Of a stretch of 39,187 bases of DNA, positions 15,820 through 23,840 are shown one piece after another; position 1 is the first letter of the stretch, and the number at the start of each line of letters is the position of its first letter. Source of the stretch: an uncultured Comamonadaceae bacterium (GTDB lineage: Bacteria > Pseudomonadota > Gammaproteobacteria > Burkholderiales > Burkholderiaceae). The stretch is taken from the NCBI GenBank assembly GCA_946482595.1, contig CAMLSD010000043.1, positions 1 through 39,187 of the forward strand, given 5' to 3'. The position numbers and the translations under genes were made by a program. A model generated the notes under the pieces. That model did not search any database. It was not told the DNA's origin and saw only the letters and a program-made list of their open reading frames with translations.

Positions 15820-16021
15820 CTCGGGAGCGAAGGCATGGCCGACACTGAGTTCGCAGGCCAGATCCGACCGCGGCCAGTTTGCCTGCAGATCCATATCGAC
15901 CTGACCGAACATCGCACGGGTGTCTGGGTGTGACTCAGCCCGGCGCTGGGGTGCAGGCCGCGTTTCCGCAGCGGGCGGGCCATCCAACATCATCAAGCCA
16001 TCCATTCCACACCGTTCCCAC

Positions 16022-16540
16022 ATGTCCCGCTTGCTGCTTGAGGCCGTCAAAGTCCTGCTGTCCATCCCGGTTGCGTACGCGCTGCTGTACCCCTTTCTGC
16101 TTCCCGAGCCGGTCGGCATTGCAAAAGAGCTCGCCGTGCTGGGCCTGCCCGGATCGATCGCGCTGGGTGTCGGTTTTTTTGCCCTGGTGGTCCTGTATGC
16201 GAACGACCTGAGGTCGGTGCTCAGCATGATTGCCCCAAGCCACCGGCGGGCCACGCCACGCTCCGTCTGGTGGATGCTGCTGATTCCCTACAACTTCGTG
16301 GAAGACTTCTTCATCATCCACGCCGTCACCGAATCATTGCGGCGAGAGAGCGCACACACCAAGCGCTTGTCCACGCTGGGATCCTTCGGCCAGCGCACCG
16401 GGTTCGGTTGGTGTGCCGCACAGATCGGCTCGCTGATTCCGAATGCACTGGGGTCGCTGTTCGGGCTGCTGGCGCTGATCCTGTGGATTGCGCACTGGCG
16501 ATTGATCCGCCGGGCCAAGCGTGCGCTGCGCGGGGGCTGA
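16022..16540 (+). CDS. Multi-helix membrane protein, function unknown
   Basis: A 172-residue inner-membrane protein. Hydrophobic segments lie at about residues 6-26, 37-61, 83-100 and 136-158, with an Arg/Lys-rich C-terminus on the cytoplasmic side. The third segment carries a striking acidic and aromatic run, WWMLLIPYNFVEDFFIIHAV, unusual for a simple anchor. No family was recognised. The ATG at 16022 is chosen because the longer upstream frame passes through the intergenic region; no ribosome binding site is evident. It sits between two toxin-antitoxin pairs and converges with the second. Confidence 0.65.
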   Translation: MSRLLLEAVKVLLSIPVAYALLYPFLLPEPVGIAKELAVLGLPGSIALGVGFFALVVLYANDLRSVLSMIAPSHRRATPRSVWWMLLIPYNFVEDFFIIHAVTESLRRESAHTKRLSTLGSFGQRTGFGWCAAQIGSLIPNALGSLFGLLALILWIAHWRLIRRAKRALRGG

Positions 16541-16589
16541 GCCCGGTTTTCGACCGGCGCACCGCAGAGGTCGCGGTCGTGCTCTGCCT

Positions 16590-16994
16590 TCAGGCTGCGA
16601 GTGAAAACCGGGCGTCGCTGATCAGCACGTCCGCAGGAATCCCGAGTTCCTTGTGAAGGCGGCGGATCATCCTCAGCGTCAGTGGCCGACGGCCCGCCAG
16701 CACCTCGTAGACCCGGTTCGGCTGGCCGATCATGGGTTCGAGATCCTTGACGGACAAGCCCTGCTGCTCCATCCGAAACTTGATGGCAGCAATCGGGTCG
16801 GGCGGATCGATGGGGTGGTGCTTGCGCTCGTAGGCCTCGATCAGCGTGATCATGGCTTCAAAGCGCGCACCGAGTTCGCTGTCGGGATCCGGCTCCTCGG
16901 GCAGATCAAAGATCTGCTCGACGTCCCGCAGCGCTGCGCGGTAGTCATCCTCCGTCCGGATAGGGCGAAGCGACAGTACGAGGCCGATCGTCAC
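16590..16994 (-). CDS. higA: HigA-type antitoxin
   Basis: A 134-residue antitoxin of the HigA/XRE class. An acidic N-terminal region (LPEEPDPDSELGARFEAMI) with HPIDPPDPIAAIKFRMEQ leads to a C-terminal helix-turn-helix (about residues 72-125): GLSVKDLEPMIGQPNRVYEV, then LAGRRPLTLRMIRRLHKELG. The GTG at 16994 overlaps the toxin stop as GTGA, so the pair is translationally coupled in toxin-antitoxin order. It should neutralise the adjacent HigB-like protein and repress the operon. It is full length, in contrast to its partner. Confidence 0.88.
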   Translation of the reverse strand: MTIGLVLSLRPIRTEDDYRAALRDVEQIFDLPEEPDPDSELGARFEAMITLIEAYERKHHPIDPPDPIAAIKFRMEQQGLSVKDLEPMIGQPNRVYEVLAGRRPLTLRMIRRLHKELGIPADVLISDARFSLAA

Positions 16995-17230
16995 GTTCCA
17001 TGCTCCACAGTGTTGGCATCGATGGCGTCGTACTGCTCATGCGTGCCCACGAACTTGATGTAGACAGCGCCAAACCGGTACGCGACAGCGACGAGGAGGC
17101 GATCGTCGTTGCCCTTGATGTTGAACACCACCCGGCGGTTCTTCAGGATGCTCGCGTTGCGGAACTGATCCTTGATGTCACCGGGCTGCTTCCAGAAGTC
17201 TGTCACCGTGGACACGGCTATCGCTCGCAT
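16991..17230 (-). CDS. higB: HigB-family toxin, apparently shortened
   Basis: A 79-residue protein of the HigB_toxin family (mRNA interferases). The family core is present: ASILKNRRVVFNIKGN, RLLVAVAYRF, YIKFVGTHEQYDAID. Family members are usually about 95-105 residues. Here the N-terminal TVTDFW runs directly into KQPGDIKDQF, and the segment of about 20 residues that normally links them (HPDAE...W helical region, alignment from memory) is missing. The ATG at 17230 is the family start; an upstream in-frame start at 17248 adds only six residues. The deletion may weaken or abolish toxicity. It overlaps the antitoxin gene. Confidence 0.82.
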   Translation of the reverse strand: MRAIAVSTVTDFWKQPGDIKDQFRNASILKNRRVVFNIKGNDDRLLVAVAYRFGAVYIKFVGTHEQYDAIDANTVEHGT

Positions 17231-17241
17231 GACGAAGGGTA

Positions 17242-17256
17242 GTCCCAAAACGGGAC
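17242..17256. promoter_or_regulatory. Inverted-repeat operator candidate for higBA
   Basis: GTCCC-AAAAC-GGGAC lies 12 bases upstream of the higB ATG. The position and symmetry fit the autoregulatory site bound by the HigA antitoxin. Confidence 0.5.
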
Positions 17257-17319
17257 GACCGGAGCCCAGGCCTCAAACGCTTCCAGGTGCCACGTTGTCC
17301 GTAACAGCTCGGCGCTGCA

Positions 17320-18396
17320 TCAGAAGCTGTGCCTCACCCCCACCTCCACGCCGCTGGACGTCCTGCCGCCGGCCAGCCCCGGGCGGCCGCCGGCGATGGT
17401 GAAGGTCGCGCCGCCGTCGTTCGACAGCCGTGACAGCGTGCCGTACACCACCGTGCGCTTGCTCATCGCATGCACATAGCCCAGTCCGAGCTGGGAGGCG
17501 TCATTGCGGCCGATGCGGGCGCTGCCGACCTCGCCCGACAGGTTCGCGCGGTTCCAGGACAGCTTCACTTCACCGGACGGCCCCACCGGGATCCAGGCGC
17601 CGACCAGCAGGTTGGTCTGCCGGGCCGATGCCACGGCCAGGCGGCGCCAGGCGAGCGACACGCGCACCCCGCTGAACTGGTAGCTGCCGCCGAGTGAGGT
17701 GTCCTTGAAGGCGCTGCTGCCGGTCAGGTCGTTTTCGCTGCGCGTGTGGGCGGCCGACACCCCCAGCCCGGCTTGCGCATACCCGATGCGCGCGCCCACG
17801 ACCTTGTGCTGCCCACTGGCCGCCACGCCCGATTCGCGCAGGCCGATCAGCACCCCGCCCTCAAACCCGCCCAGCCCGGCCGGTGCCAGCCACTGCAGCG
17901 CATTGCTCGATCGCACCGTCGTGTTCGCGTGGGTACCAAAGGCGGCACGCACCGGCCCGGTCTGCGTGGCGGTCACGAAGTTGCTGGAACTGGCCACACC
18001 GACATAGCTGAACGGGTCGTAGCGGCTCCAGCCCACGTAGCTCGGCACGAAGTCGCGGCCGGCGCGCAGTTCGCCGAAGCGTTTGCTGACCAGGCTCAGC
18101 GTGGAGCGGCGGTCCCAGAACTGGGTGGACGAGCTTTGGGTGCCGGTGTCGAGCAATAGGCCGTGTTCGAGGTGGAAACCCGCCGACAGCCCACCGCCGA
18201 GGTCTTCGGTGCCGCGCACGATCAGGCGGCTGGTCGAGTTGCCGCCGCTCACCAGCGAGGTGAGGCTGCCGCGGCCGGCGTTGTCGACATGGCGCACGGC
18301 GGTGTCGGCCACGCCGCCGAGCGTGACCTGTGCGCCAGCGCTGGCCGTTGCGGCACTGGCGATCAGGGCCAGGGTGAGGGTACGAGTGGGTGTCAT
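17320..18396 (-). CDS. Gram-negative general porin (Burkholderia/Neisseria type)
   Basis: A 358-residue outer-membrane porin of the 16-strand trimeric type. The signal peptide (about residues 1-22, ending ASAGA) is followed by QVTLGGVADTAVRHVDNAG, the usual first strand. The loop-3-type segment and alternating strands follow, and the protein ends GVRHSF, with the terminal Phe needed for outer-membrane insertion. The ATG at 18396 has GGAG five bases upstream. It is on the same strand as the catabolic operon and 136 bases behind its last enzyme gene, so it may provide outer-membrane entry for that substrate, with its own or shared transcription. Confidence 0.9.
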   Translation of the reverse strand: MTPTRTLTLALIASAATASAGAQVTLGGVADTAVRHVDNAGRGSLTSLVSGGNSTSRLIVRGTEDLGGGLSAGFHLEHGLLLDTGTQSSSTQFWDRRSTLSLVSKRFGELRAGRDFVPSYVGWSRYDPFSYVGVASSSNFVTATQTGPVRAAFGTHANTTVRSSNALQWLAPAGLGGFEGGVLIGLRESGVAASGQHKVVGARIGYAQAGLGVSAAHTRSENDLTGSSAFKDTSLGGSYQFSGVRVSLAWRRLAVASARQTNLLVGAWIPVGPSGEVKLSWNRANLSGEVGSARIGRNDASQLGLGYVHAMSKRTVVYGTLSRLSNDGGATFTIAGGRPGLAGGRTSSGVEVGVRHSF

Positions 18397-18532
18397 GTTG
18401 TCTCCAGGGTGGATGCAGGGGTCAGGAAAGCGGGCACGGCCGTGCACACGCCCGGTGTGCGGGCGGGTGAAGGCTTGTGGGAACAGGGGGTGTTGCAGCG
18501 CGGGACGTGCGAGCCGCGGCGCTGCGCTACGC

Positions 18533-19891
18533 TCAGTGCGAGGGCGGATCCATCAGCGCCAGCACACGGTCGACCATCACGCCCGACTGGCCCAGGTAGT
18601 GTTCGGGTGCCAGCATCTGTTCGAGCTGGTCACGCCGCACGTGCCGGTTGATCTGCGGGTGCGCGGCCAGCAGGTCGATCAGCGGTGTGCGTGTGGCCAG
18701 CGATTCGCGGCACAGGTCATACACCAGGTCGTGGGCAAACTCGCGCCCGATGTATGGGCCCAGGCCCATCATCACGGCCTCGCTCATCACCAGGCCGCCG
18801 GTCAGGTCGATGTTGCGCCGCATCGCGTCGGCATCGACCTCCAGGCCTTCGAGCACGGCGCGGGCCTGCTTCAGGGCCCCGGCCGTCAGGCAGAACGCCT
18901 CCGGCAGCACGATCCATTCGATCTCCCAGGGGCCGGTCGAGCGTTCGTGGTCGGCCACCATCGCGTCCATCAGCGCGGCGGCATGCTGGCGCACCACACT
19001 GATGGCCGCGTGGATGTAGCAGCTGGCGATCGGGTTGCGCTTTTGCGGCATGGTGCTGGAGCTGCCGCGGCCATGGTGGTAGGGCTCGAAGACCTCACCG
19101 ACCTCGGTCTGCATCATCAGCTTGACGTCCATGCTGAGCTTGCCCAGCGTGCCGCCGATCAGCCCGAGCAGCGCGCCGGTTTCGGCGATGTTGTCGCGGA
19201 TCGTGTGCCACGCGATCGTCGGCTGCTTCAGGCCCAGCTCGGCGCACAGCGCGGCCTGGGTGGCCATCGCACCGGTCTCGATCGAGGCCAGCGTGCCGGC
19301 CGCCCCCGCGAACTCGCCCACCAGCACACGCTCGCGCAGCTGCGCCAGGCGTTCGCGGTGGCGCAGGATGGCCGACAGCAGCCCGGCCATCTTGTAGCCG
19401 AAGGTCACGGGAATCGCCTGCTGCAGGTTGCTGCGCCCGATCATCGGCGTCAGCCGGTGCTCCCGGGCCAGCCGGGCCATCGCCTGCGCGATGGCGTCGA
19501 GTTCGGCGTCCACCAGGTCCAGCGCCTCGCGGATCTGCAGCACCGTGGCGGTGTCGGTGATGTCCTGGGTGGTCGCGCCCCAGTGCACATATTCACCCAG
19601 GCCGTTGCGGCAGCGCTGGTTGATCTGCGTGACCACCCCGAGGATCGGGTAGCCGATGCGTTCGGTCTGCTGCCGCAGCCGCACCATGTCGATCTCGTCG
19701 ATGTGGCAGTGCGAGACGATCTCGTCGGCCGCCTCCTGCGGGATGATGCCCAGCCGGCCCTGCACGATGGCCAGGGCACGCTCGATCTCGACATACTTTG
19801 CGGTGCGGTGTTCGTCGCTCCAGACCCGGCGCATCGCATCGGTCGTGAAGATGCCCTGGAAGATGCTCGAGTCGATGATGGAAGCGGCCAT
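18533..19891 (-). CDS. Adenylosuccinate-lyase/PcaB-like lyase, variant active site
   Basis: A 452-residue member of the fumarase/aspartase superfamily. Conserved elements: HWGATTQD (103-110), the flexible signature loop GSSSTMPQKRNP (276-287), and a closing ADLS-C-like C-terminal domain (YLGQSGVMVDRVLALM). The region that reads RTHxQ in adenylosuccinate lyase and RTWLQ in carboxymuconate cycloisomerase is GRSNLQQ here (152-158), so neither purine nor beta-ketoadipate function should be assumed. Family members eliminate a group from a succinate-like substrate or open or close a lactone. AAGGA lies seven bases before the ATG at 19891. It follows the CitE-like gene by 25 bases in the operon. Confidence 0.85.
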   Translation of the reverse strand: MAASIIDSSIFQGIFTTDAMRRVWSDEHRTAKYVEIERALAIVQGRLGIIPQEAADEIVSHCHIDEIDMVRLRQQTERIGYPILGVVTQINQRCRNGLGEYVHWGATTQDITDTATVLQIREALDLVDAELDAIAQAMARLAREHRLTPMIGRSNLQQAIPVTFGYKMAGLLSAILRHRERLAQLRERVLVGEFAGAAGTLASIETGAMATQAALCAELGLKQPTIAWHTIRDNIAETGALLGLIGGTLGKLSMDVKLMMQTEVGEVFEPYHHGRGSSSTMPQKRNPIASCYIHAAISVVRQHAAALMDAMVADHERSTGPWEIEWIVLPEAFCLTAGALKQARAVLEGLEVDADAMRRNIDLTGGLVMSEAVMMGLGPYIGREFAHDLVYDLCRESLATRTPLIDLLAAHPQINRHVRRDQLEQMLAPEHYLGQSGVMVDRVLALMDPPSH

Positions 19892-19916
19892 GGCGGTGTC
19901 CTTTCGGGAGAGGGTT

Positions 19917-20783
19917 TCAGCGCGCGCGCTGCACGATGCGGCGCGCGCGTTCGATGACGGGTCGGTCGACCATGCGGCCGTCGATCTGCACGGCGCCGCC
20001 CGCGGCGGCCTGCGCTGCGGTGAGCACACGCTCGGCCCAGGCCAGCTCGTCGGCGTCGGGGGCCAGCCGCGCGTGCAGCGGGGCCAGCTGGCGCGGGTGG
20101 ATGCACAGCTTGGCGCTGAAGCCATGCGCCCGCGCGCGGTCGATGTCGGCCTGCAGCCGGGCGATGTCGTCGATGGCCAGCGTCACGCCGGCCACCGGCG
20201 GCGGCAGCCCGAATGCGCGCGAGGCCAGGGCCAGGCGGGCTGCGGCGGCGTCCAGTCCCAGCGTGTCGGCCAGCGGGCCCTGCAGGTCCATGTCGAGCGC
20301 AAAGTCGATCGTGCCGAAGACCAGGCGTTGCACACCTTCGGTGGCGGCCAGCACCTCGGCTGCGAGCACACCGCGGGCGGTTTCGATCAGTGGCAGCACG
20401 GCCCGCCCCGGGCAGGCGGCCAGCAGCCGCGCGATGGTGGCGGTGCGCTCGGCCTTGGGCAGCATCACGGTGCGCACGCCGGCGTCGCGCAGCAGCGCGA
20501 GGTCGTCGTCGAACCAGGGGGTGGACTCATCGTTGATGCGCACCACGACCCGCGCGGCATCGGCATCGGCATTGGCTTCGGATATAGCGCCTGAGGCGAA
20601 CCAGGCCGCCACCGCCGCGCGCGCGGCCGCCTTGGCCGCGGGCAGGACCGCGTCTTCCAGGTCGACGACCACCGCGTCGGCGATGCTCGCCAGTGCCTTG
20701 CCGAACCGTTCGGGCCGGTCGCCCGGCACGAACAGGTAGCTGCGCGGGAGGTCGCTGCGCGGGGCCTGCAGGGTCGTGTCCAT
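19917..20783 (-). CDS. HpcH/HpaI-type CoA lyase (CitE-like, citramalyl-CoA lyase candidate)
   Basis: A 288-residue TIM-barrel lyase that would split a 3-hydroxyacyl-CoA such as citramalyl-CoA or malyl-CoA. Family residues in order: RSYLFVPGDRPERF, VVVDLEDAVLP (metal-binding acid), VVRIND, MLPKAE, LPLIETARGVL (catalytic Glu) and FGTIDFALDMDL (second metal-binding Asp). CKxxIHP is represented by LCIHPRQ. ATG at 20783 was chosen; a GTG at 20792 that overlaps the CoA-transferase stop as GTGA is equally possible. Together with the CoA-transferase and hydratase it forms the Ict/Ich/Ccl-like logic of itaconate breakdown. The specific substrate is inference. Confidence 0.87.
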   Translation of the reverse strand: MDTTLQAPRSDLPRSYLFVPGDRPERFGKALASIADAVVVDLEDAVLPAAKAAARAAVAAWFASGAISEANADADAARVVVRINDESTPWFDDDLALLRDAGVRTVMLPKAERTATIARLLAACPGRAVLPLIETARGVLAAEVLAATEGVQRLVFGTIDFALDMDLQGPLADTLGLDAAAARLALASRAFGLPPPVAGVTLAIDDIARLQADIDRARAHGFSAKLCIHPRQLAPLHARLAPDADELAWAERVLTAAQAAAGGAVQIDGRMVDRPVIERARRIVQRAR

Positions 20784-20788
20784 GGGCG

Positions 20789-21982
20789 TCACACCGCCTG
20801 GGCGGCCCGCAGTGCGGCCAGTGCGGCGTCGTCGACGCCCAGCTCGGCCAGGATGGCCGCGGTGTGTTCACCCAGCGCCGGCACCGGGGCCAGCACCGGG
20901 TCACCGTCGGTCCATGAACCCGGCGGCAGCAGCGCGGGCAGCGGGCCCACGGGTGAGCCCACCTCGCGCCAGCGCGAGCGCGCCTTCAGCTGGGCATGGC
21001 CCCACAGGCCGGCCATGTCGTTGACCTGCGCATGGGCGATCTGCGCGGCCTCGATGCGGTCCTGCACCTGCTCGGCCGTCAGCCCGGCAAACACCTCGAT
21101 GATCAGCGCATGCAGCGCCTCGCGGTGGGCCACGCGCTTTGCGTTGCCGGCAAACCGTTCGTCACGGGCCAGCTCGGGCTGGCGCAGCACCTGGGTGCAG
21201 AACTGCTCCCATTCGCGCTCGTTCTGCAGCCCCAGCATCACGGTCTTGCCGTCGCCGGTGGGGAAGGGCCCGTACGGGCAGATCGTGGCATGGGCGGCAC
21301 CCGCGCGCGGCGGGGGCGGTGCCCCGTCGAAGGCGTAGTACATCGCATAACCCATCCACTCGCCCATGGCCTCAAGCATCGAGATGTCGATGCGTCGGCC
21401 CTGGCCGTCGATGTTGCGCTGCAGCAGTGCGGCGAGGATGTTGGTGTAGGCATACATGCCCGCGGCGATGTCGGCGATCGACACGCCCGCCTTGCAGGGC
21501 TCGTCCGGCGTGCCGGTGACCGACACAAACCCCGACTCGCTCTGGATCAGCAGGTCATAGGCCTTCTTGTCGCGATAGGGCCCGGGCTGGTGCGGGTCAT
21601 CGCCATAGCCCGAGATGTCGCACACGATCAGGTCGGGCCGGCGGTCTTTCAGGGCCTCGTACGACACGCCCAGCCGTGCCGCCGCACCGGGGGCGAGGTT
21701 CTGCACCACCACGTCGGCCTGCTCGACGATCAGGCGGGTCAGCAGCTCGGCCGCCTGCGGGTGCTTGACGTCCAGCGTCAGGCTTTCCTTGCTGCGGTTG
21801 GTCCAGACGAAATGCGAGGCAAGCCCCTTGACGCGCTGGTCGTAGCCACGCGCAAAGTCGCCCACACCCGGGCGCTCGATCTTGATCACGCGCGCGCCCA
21901 GGTCGGCCAGCTGGCGGCTGCAGAACGGCGCGGCGATCGCGTGTTCGAGCGTGACGACGGTGATGCCTTGCAGCGGTCTCAT
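20789..21982 (-). CDS. CaiB/BaiF family III CoA-transferase
   Basis: A 397-residue class III CoA-transferase that moves CoA from a donor thioester to a carboxylic acid. It starts LQGITVVTLEHAIAAPFCSR and keeps the family's GADVIKIE-type turn (GARVIKIERPG), the catalytic Asp143 in KKAYDLLIQSESG, and CKAGVSIADIAAGMYA. The length is normal. GAAGGA lies about nine bases upstream of the ATG at 21982, inside the end of the hydratase gene; only four bases separate the two reading frames. In Pseudomonas the itaconate CoA-transferase is of this family, which fits the neighbours, but the acid activated here is unproven. Confidence 0.9.
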   Translation of the reverse strand: MRPLQGITVVTLEHAIAAPFCSRQLADLGARVIKIERPGVGDFARGYDQRVKGLASHFVWTNRSKESLTLDVKHPQAAELLTRLIVEQADVVVQNLAPGAAARLGVSYEALKDRRPDLIVCDISGYGDDPHQPGPYRDKKAYDLLIQSESGFVSVTGTPDEPCKAGVSIADIAAGMYAYTNILAALLQRNIDGQGRRIDISMLEAMGEWMGYAMYYAFDGAPPPPRAGAAHATICPYGPFPTGDGKTVMLGLQNEREWEQFCTQVLRQPELARDERFAGNAKRVAHREALHALIIEVFAGLTAEQVQDRIEAAQIAHAQVNDMAGLWGHAQLKARSRWREVGSPVGPLPALLPPGSWTDGDPVLAPVPALGEHTAAILAELGVDDAALAALRAAQAV

Positions 21983-21986
21983 CGGC

Positions 21987-22835
21987 TCAGTCCTTCAGCG
22001 TGGCAGTGGCGTCCATCGTCAGCCAACCTTCATGGTCCTGCGCCCACAGGTGCACCTCGCGGCCCTCACGCCGGCCGTTGAGCCGGAACGGGTGCAGGTC
22101 GAAGGTCGGGCGCACGGCCTTGAACCGGAAGCGCGTCACCTGGGCCTCGGGTGCATGGCGGCGCAGCAGGTCCAGCAGCAGCGTGGCGATCAGCGGGCCG
22201 TGCACCACCAGGCCAGGGTAACCCTCGACCTGCGTCACATAACGCCGGTCGTAGTGGATGCGGTGGCCGTTGAAGGTCAGCGCCGAATAGCGGAACAGCA
22301 GCACGTCGTCCGGCACCAGCTCGCGCTGCCACTCGCCGGCCGGGGCGGCCGTGGGCGGTGGCTCGACGTCACTGGGCTGCTTTGCACCGCGATAGACGAT
22401 GTCATGGAACTCCACCAGCGCCGGGTCGGCCGCACCGTTGCAGCGCAGCTCGTGGCGCACCTTCACGAACACCAGCGGGCCGGTGCGCCCGGTCTTGGCG
22501 GTGACGTCGGCAATCGTCGAGGTGCGCTCGACTGCATCGCCCACCCGCACCGGCGCATGAAACTCGAACTGGCTGCCGGCCCACATGCGCCGCGGCAGCG
22601 GCACCGGCGGCAGGAAGCCCCCGCGTCGGGCATGGCCGTCCTCGCCGATCTCGCTTTGCCGGTGCTGCGGCAGGAAGTACAGCCAGTGCCACAACGGGAA
22701 CAGCGGCATGCCGGGTTCGACCACCAGGGCCTCATGGTCCAGCGTGGCATTCAGGCCTCGCACCGGCGCGGCGGTGATCGTGTCGTGCAGGGTCTCGCTG
22801 CGGCCGATCCAGTCGGTCAGGCGGTGCTCATCCAT
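21987..22835 (-). CDS. MaoC-type acyl-CoA hydratase (itaconyl/mesaconyl-CoA hydratase-like)
   Basis: A 282-residue double hot-dog enzyme. The N-terminal half is an FAS1-dehydratase-type domain (DHEALVVEPGMPLFPLWHWLYF, PLPRRMWAGSQFEFHAP). The C-terminal half carries the hydratase motif around FRYSALTFNGHRIHYD and EGYPGLVVHGPL (about residues 195-235), which holds the catalytic Asp/His set of the mesaconyl-C4-CoA and itaconyl-CoA hydratase group. GAAGGAG lies seven bases before the ATG at 22835, and the frame follows the TctC gene by 30 bases. The expected step is addition of water to an unsaturated dicarboxyl-CoA before CitE-type cleavage. Substrate is inference from context. Confidence 0.88.
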   Translation of the reverse strand: MDEHRLTDWIGRSETLHDTITAAPVRGLNATLDHEALVVEPGMPLFPLWHWLYFLPQHRQSEIGEDGHARRGGFLPPVPLPRRMWAGSQFEFHAPVRVGDAVERTSTIADVTAKTGRTGPLVFVKVRHELRCNGAADPALVEFHDIVYRGAKQPSDVEPPPTAAPAGEWQRELVPDDVLLFRYSALTFNGHRIHYDRRYVTQVEGYPGLVVHGPLIATLLLDLLRRHAPEAQVTRFRFKAVRPTFDLHPFRLNGRREGREVHLWAQDHEGWLTMDATATLKD

Positions 22836-22865
22836 CGGTCGTCTCCTTCAGGGGCTGCGGTCGCC

Positions 22866-23840
22866 TCAGTCTGCCGTGAGCTTCGCGCGCTGCACAACAC
22901 CCTTCCACTTGGCCAGCTCCGTCTTCACCAGCTGGGCCAACTCTTCGGGTGTGCTCGACTGCACGTCGGCGCCGTCAGCTTCGATGCGCTTGATGACCTC
23001 GGGGTCGTTGAGCACCTGCACCAGGGCCTTGTTGAGCTTCTCGACGATCGGCCTGGGCGTCTTGGCCGGCGCAAAAAAGGCATACCACTGCGACACGTCC
23101 ACGTCGACGCCCAGCTCCTTCAGCGTGGGCACGTCCGGCATGGTGGCCACCCGCTTCGGGCCGGCCACGGCCATCGCGCGCAGCTTGCCGCTCTTGACGT
23201 GGGGCGCTGCGGTGAACAGGCTGGGGAACATGAAGTGCGCATGCCCGGCGATGGTGTCGTTCACGGCCGGCGCGGCGCCCTTGTAGGGCACGTGCAGCAT
23301 CACTGTGCCGGTCGACAGCTTGAACAGCTCACCCGCAAAGTGGGGCGCGGTGCCCGAGCCGGCCGAGGCATAGGTGTACTTGTCCGGCTTGGCCTTGAGC
23401 TGCGCGACCAGGTCCTTCACGTCCTTCACCTGGGCGCTGGTCGAGGCCACCATCAGCGTGGGCGAATGGCCGACCAGGCCGATTGGCTCGAAGTCGGCCA
23501 CCGGGTCATAGCGCAGCTTCTGCAGCGCCGGGTTCATCGCATGCGTGGCGACGTAGCCGAACATCAGCGTGTGCCCGTCCGGCGTCGCGCGGGCGACGTA
23601 CTCGCTGGCGATCGAGCCGTTGGCGCCGGCCCGGTTGTCGATGATCACCGTCTGGCCGAGCAGCGTGGCGAGCTTCTGGCCCACGGTGCGCGCCATCGCG
23701 TCATTGCCGCCGCCGGCGGCGGTCGGCACCACGATGGTGATGGTCTTGGTCGGGTAGGTCTGGGCCACGGCGGGTGCAGCGGCCGCAACCACGGCGGCGG
23801 CCAGCAGGGGGGCGATCAGGCGGGGCTTCGCGGGGGTCAT
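22866..23840 (-). CDS. TctC/Bug-type periplasmic solute receptor
   Basis: A 324-residue periplasmic binding protein of the Bug family, which captures carboxylates and related small molecules. It has its own signal peptide (MTPAKPRLIAPLLAAAVV..., cleavage near AVAQ), then the family opening TKTITIVVPTAAGGGNDAMAR, the NRAGANGSIASEYVA loop, and PYKGAAPAVNDTIAGH. It has its own start: GAAGGAG lies eight bases before the ATG at 23840. Unusually, the upstream isomerase frame runs into it without a stop. No TctA/TctB membrane genes are present, so it is an orphan receptor or borrows a distant transporter, as many Bug proteins do. It probably binds the operon's substrate. Confidence 0.92.
   Translation of the reverse strand: MTPAKPRLIAPLLAAAVVAAAAPAVAQTYPTKTITIVVPTAAGGGNDAMARTVGQKLATLLGQTVIIDNRAGANGSIASEYVARATPDGHTLMFGYVATHAMNPALQKLRYDPVADFEPIGLVGHSPTLMVASTSAQVKDVKDLVAQLKAKPDKYTYASAGSGTAPHFAGELFKLSTGTVMLHVPYKGAAPAVNDTIAGHAHFMFPSLFTAAPHVKSGKLRAMAVAGPKRVATMPDVPTLKELGVDVDVSQWYAFFAPAKTPRPIVEKLNKALVQVLNDPEVIKRIEADGADVQSSTPEELAQLVKTELAKWKGVVQRAKLTAD

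Noticed and set aside
18533..19891. Calling the lyase gene purB or pcaB
   Set aside because: The active-site motif is GRSNLQQ rather than RTHxQ or RTWLQ, and the operon contains no purine or protocatechuate genes.
18083..19957. 624-codon plus-strand open frame opposite porin and lyase
   Set aside because: Crosses the boundary of two real minus-strand genes and shows no family features.
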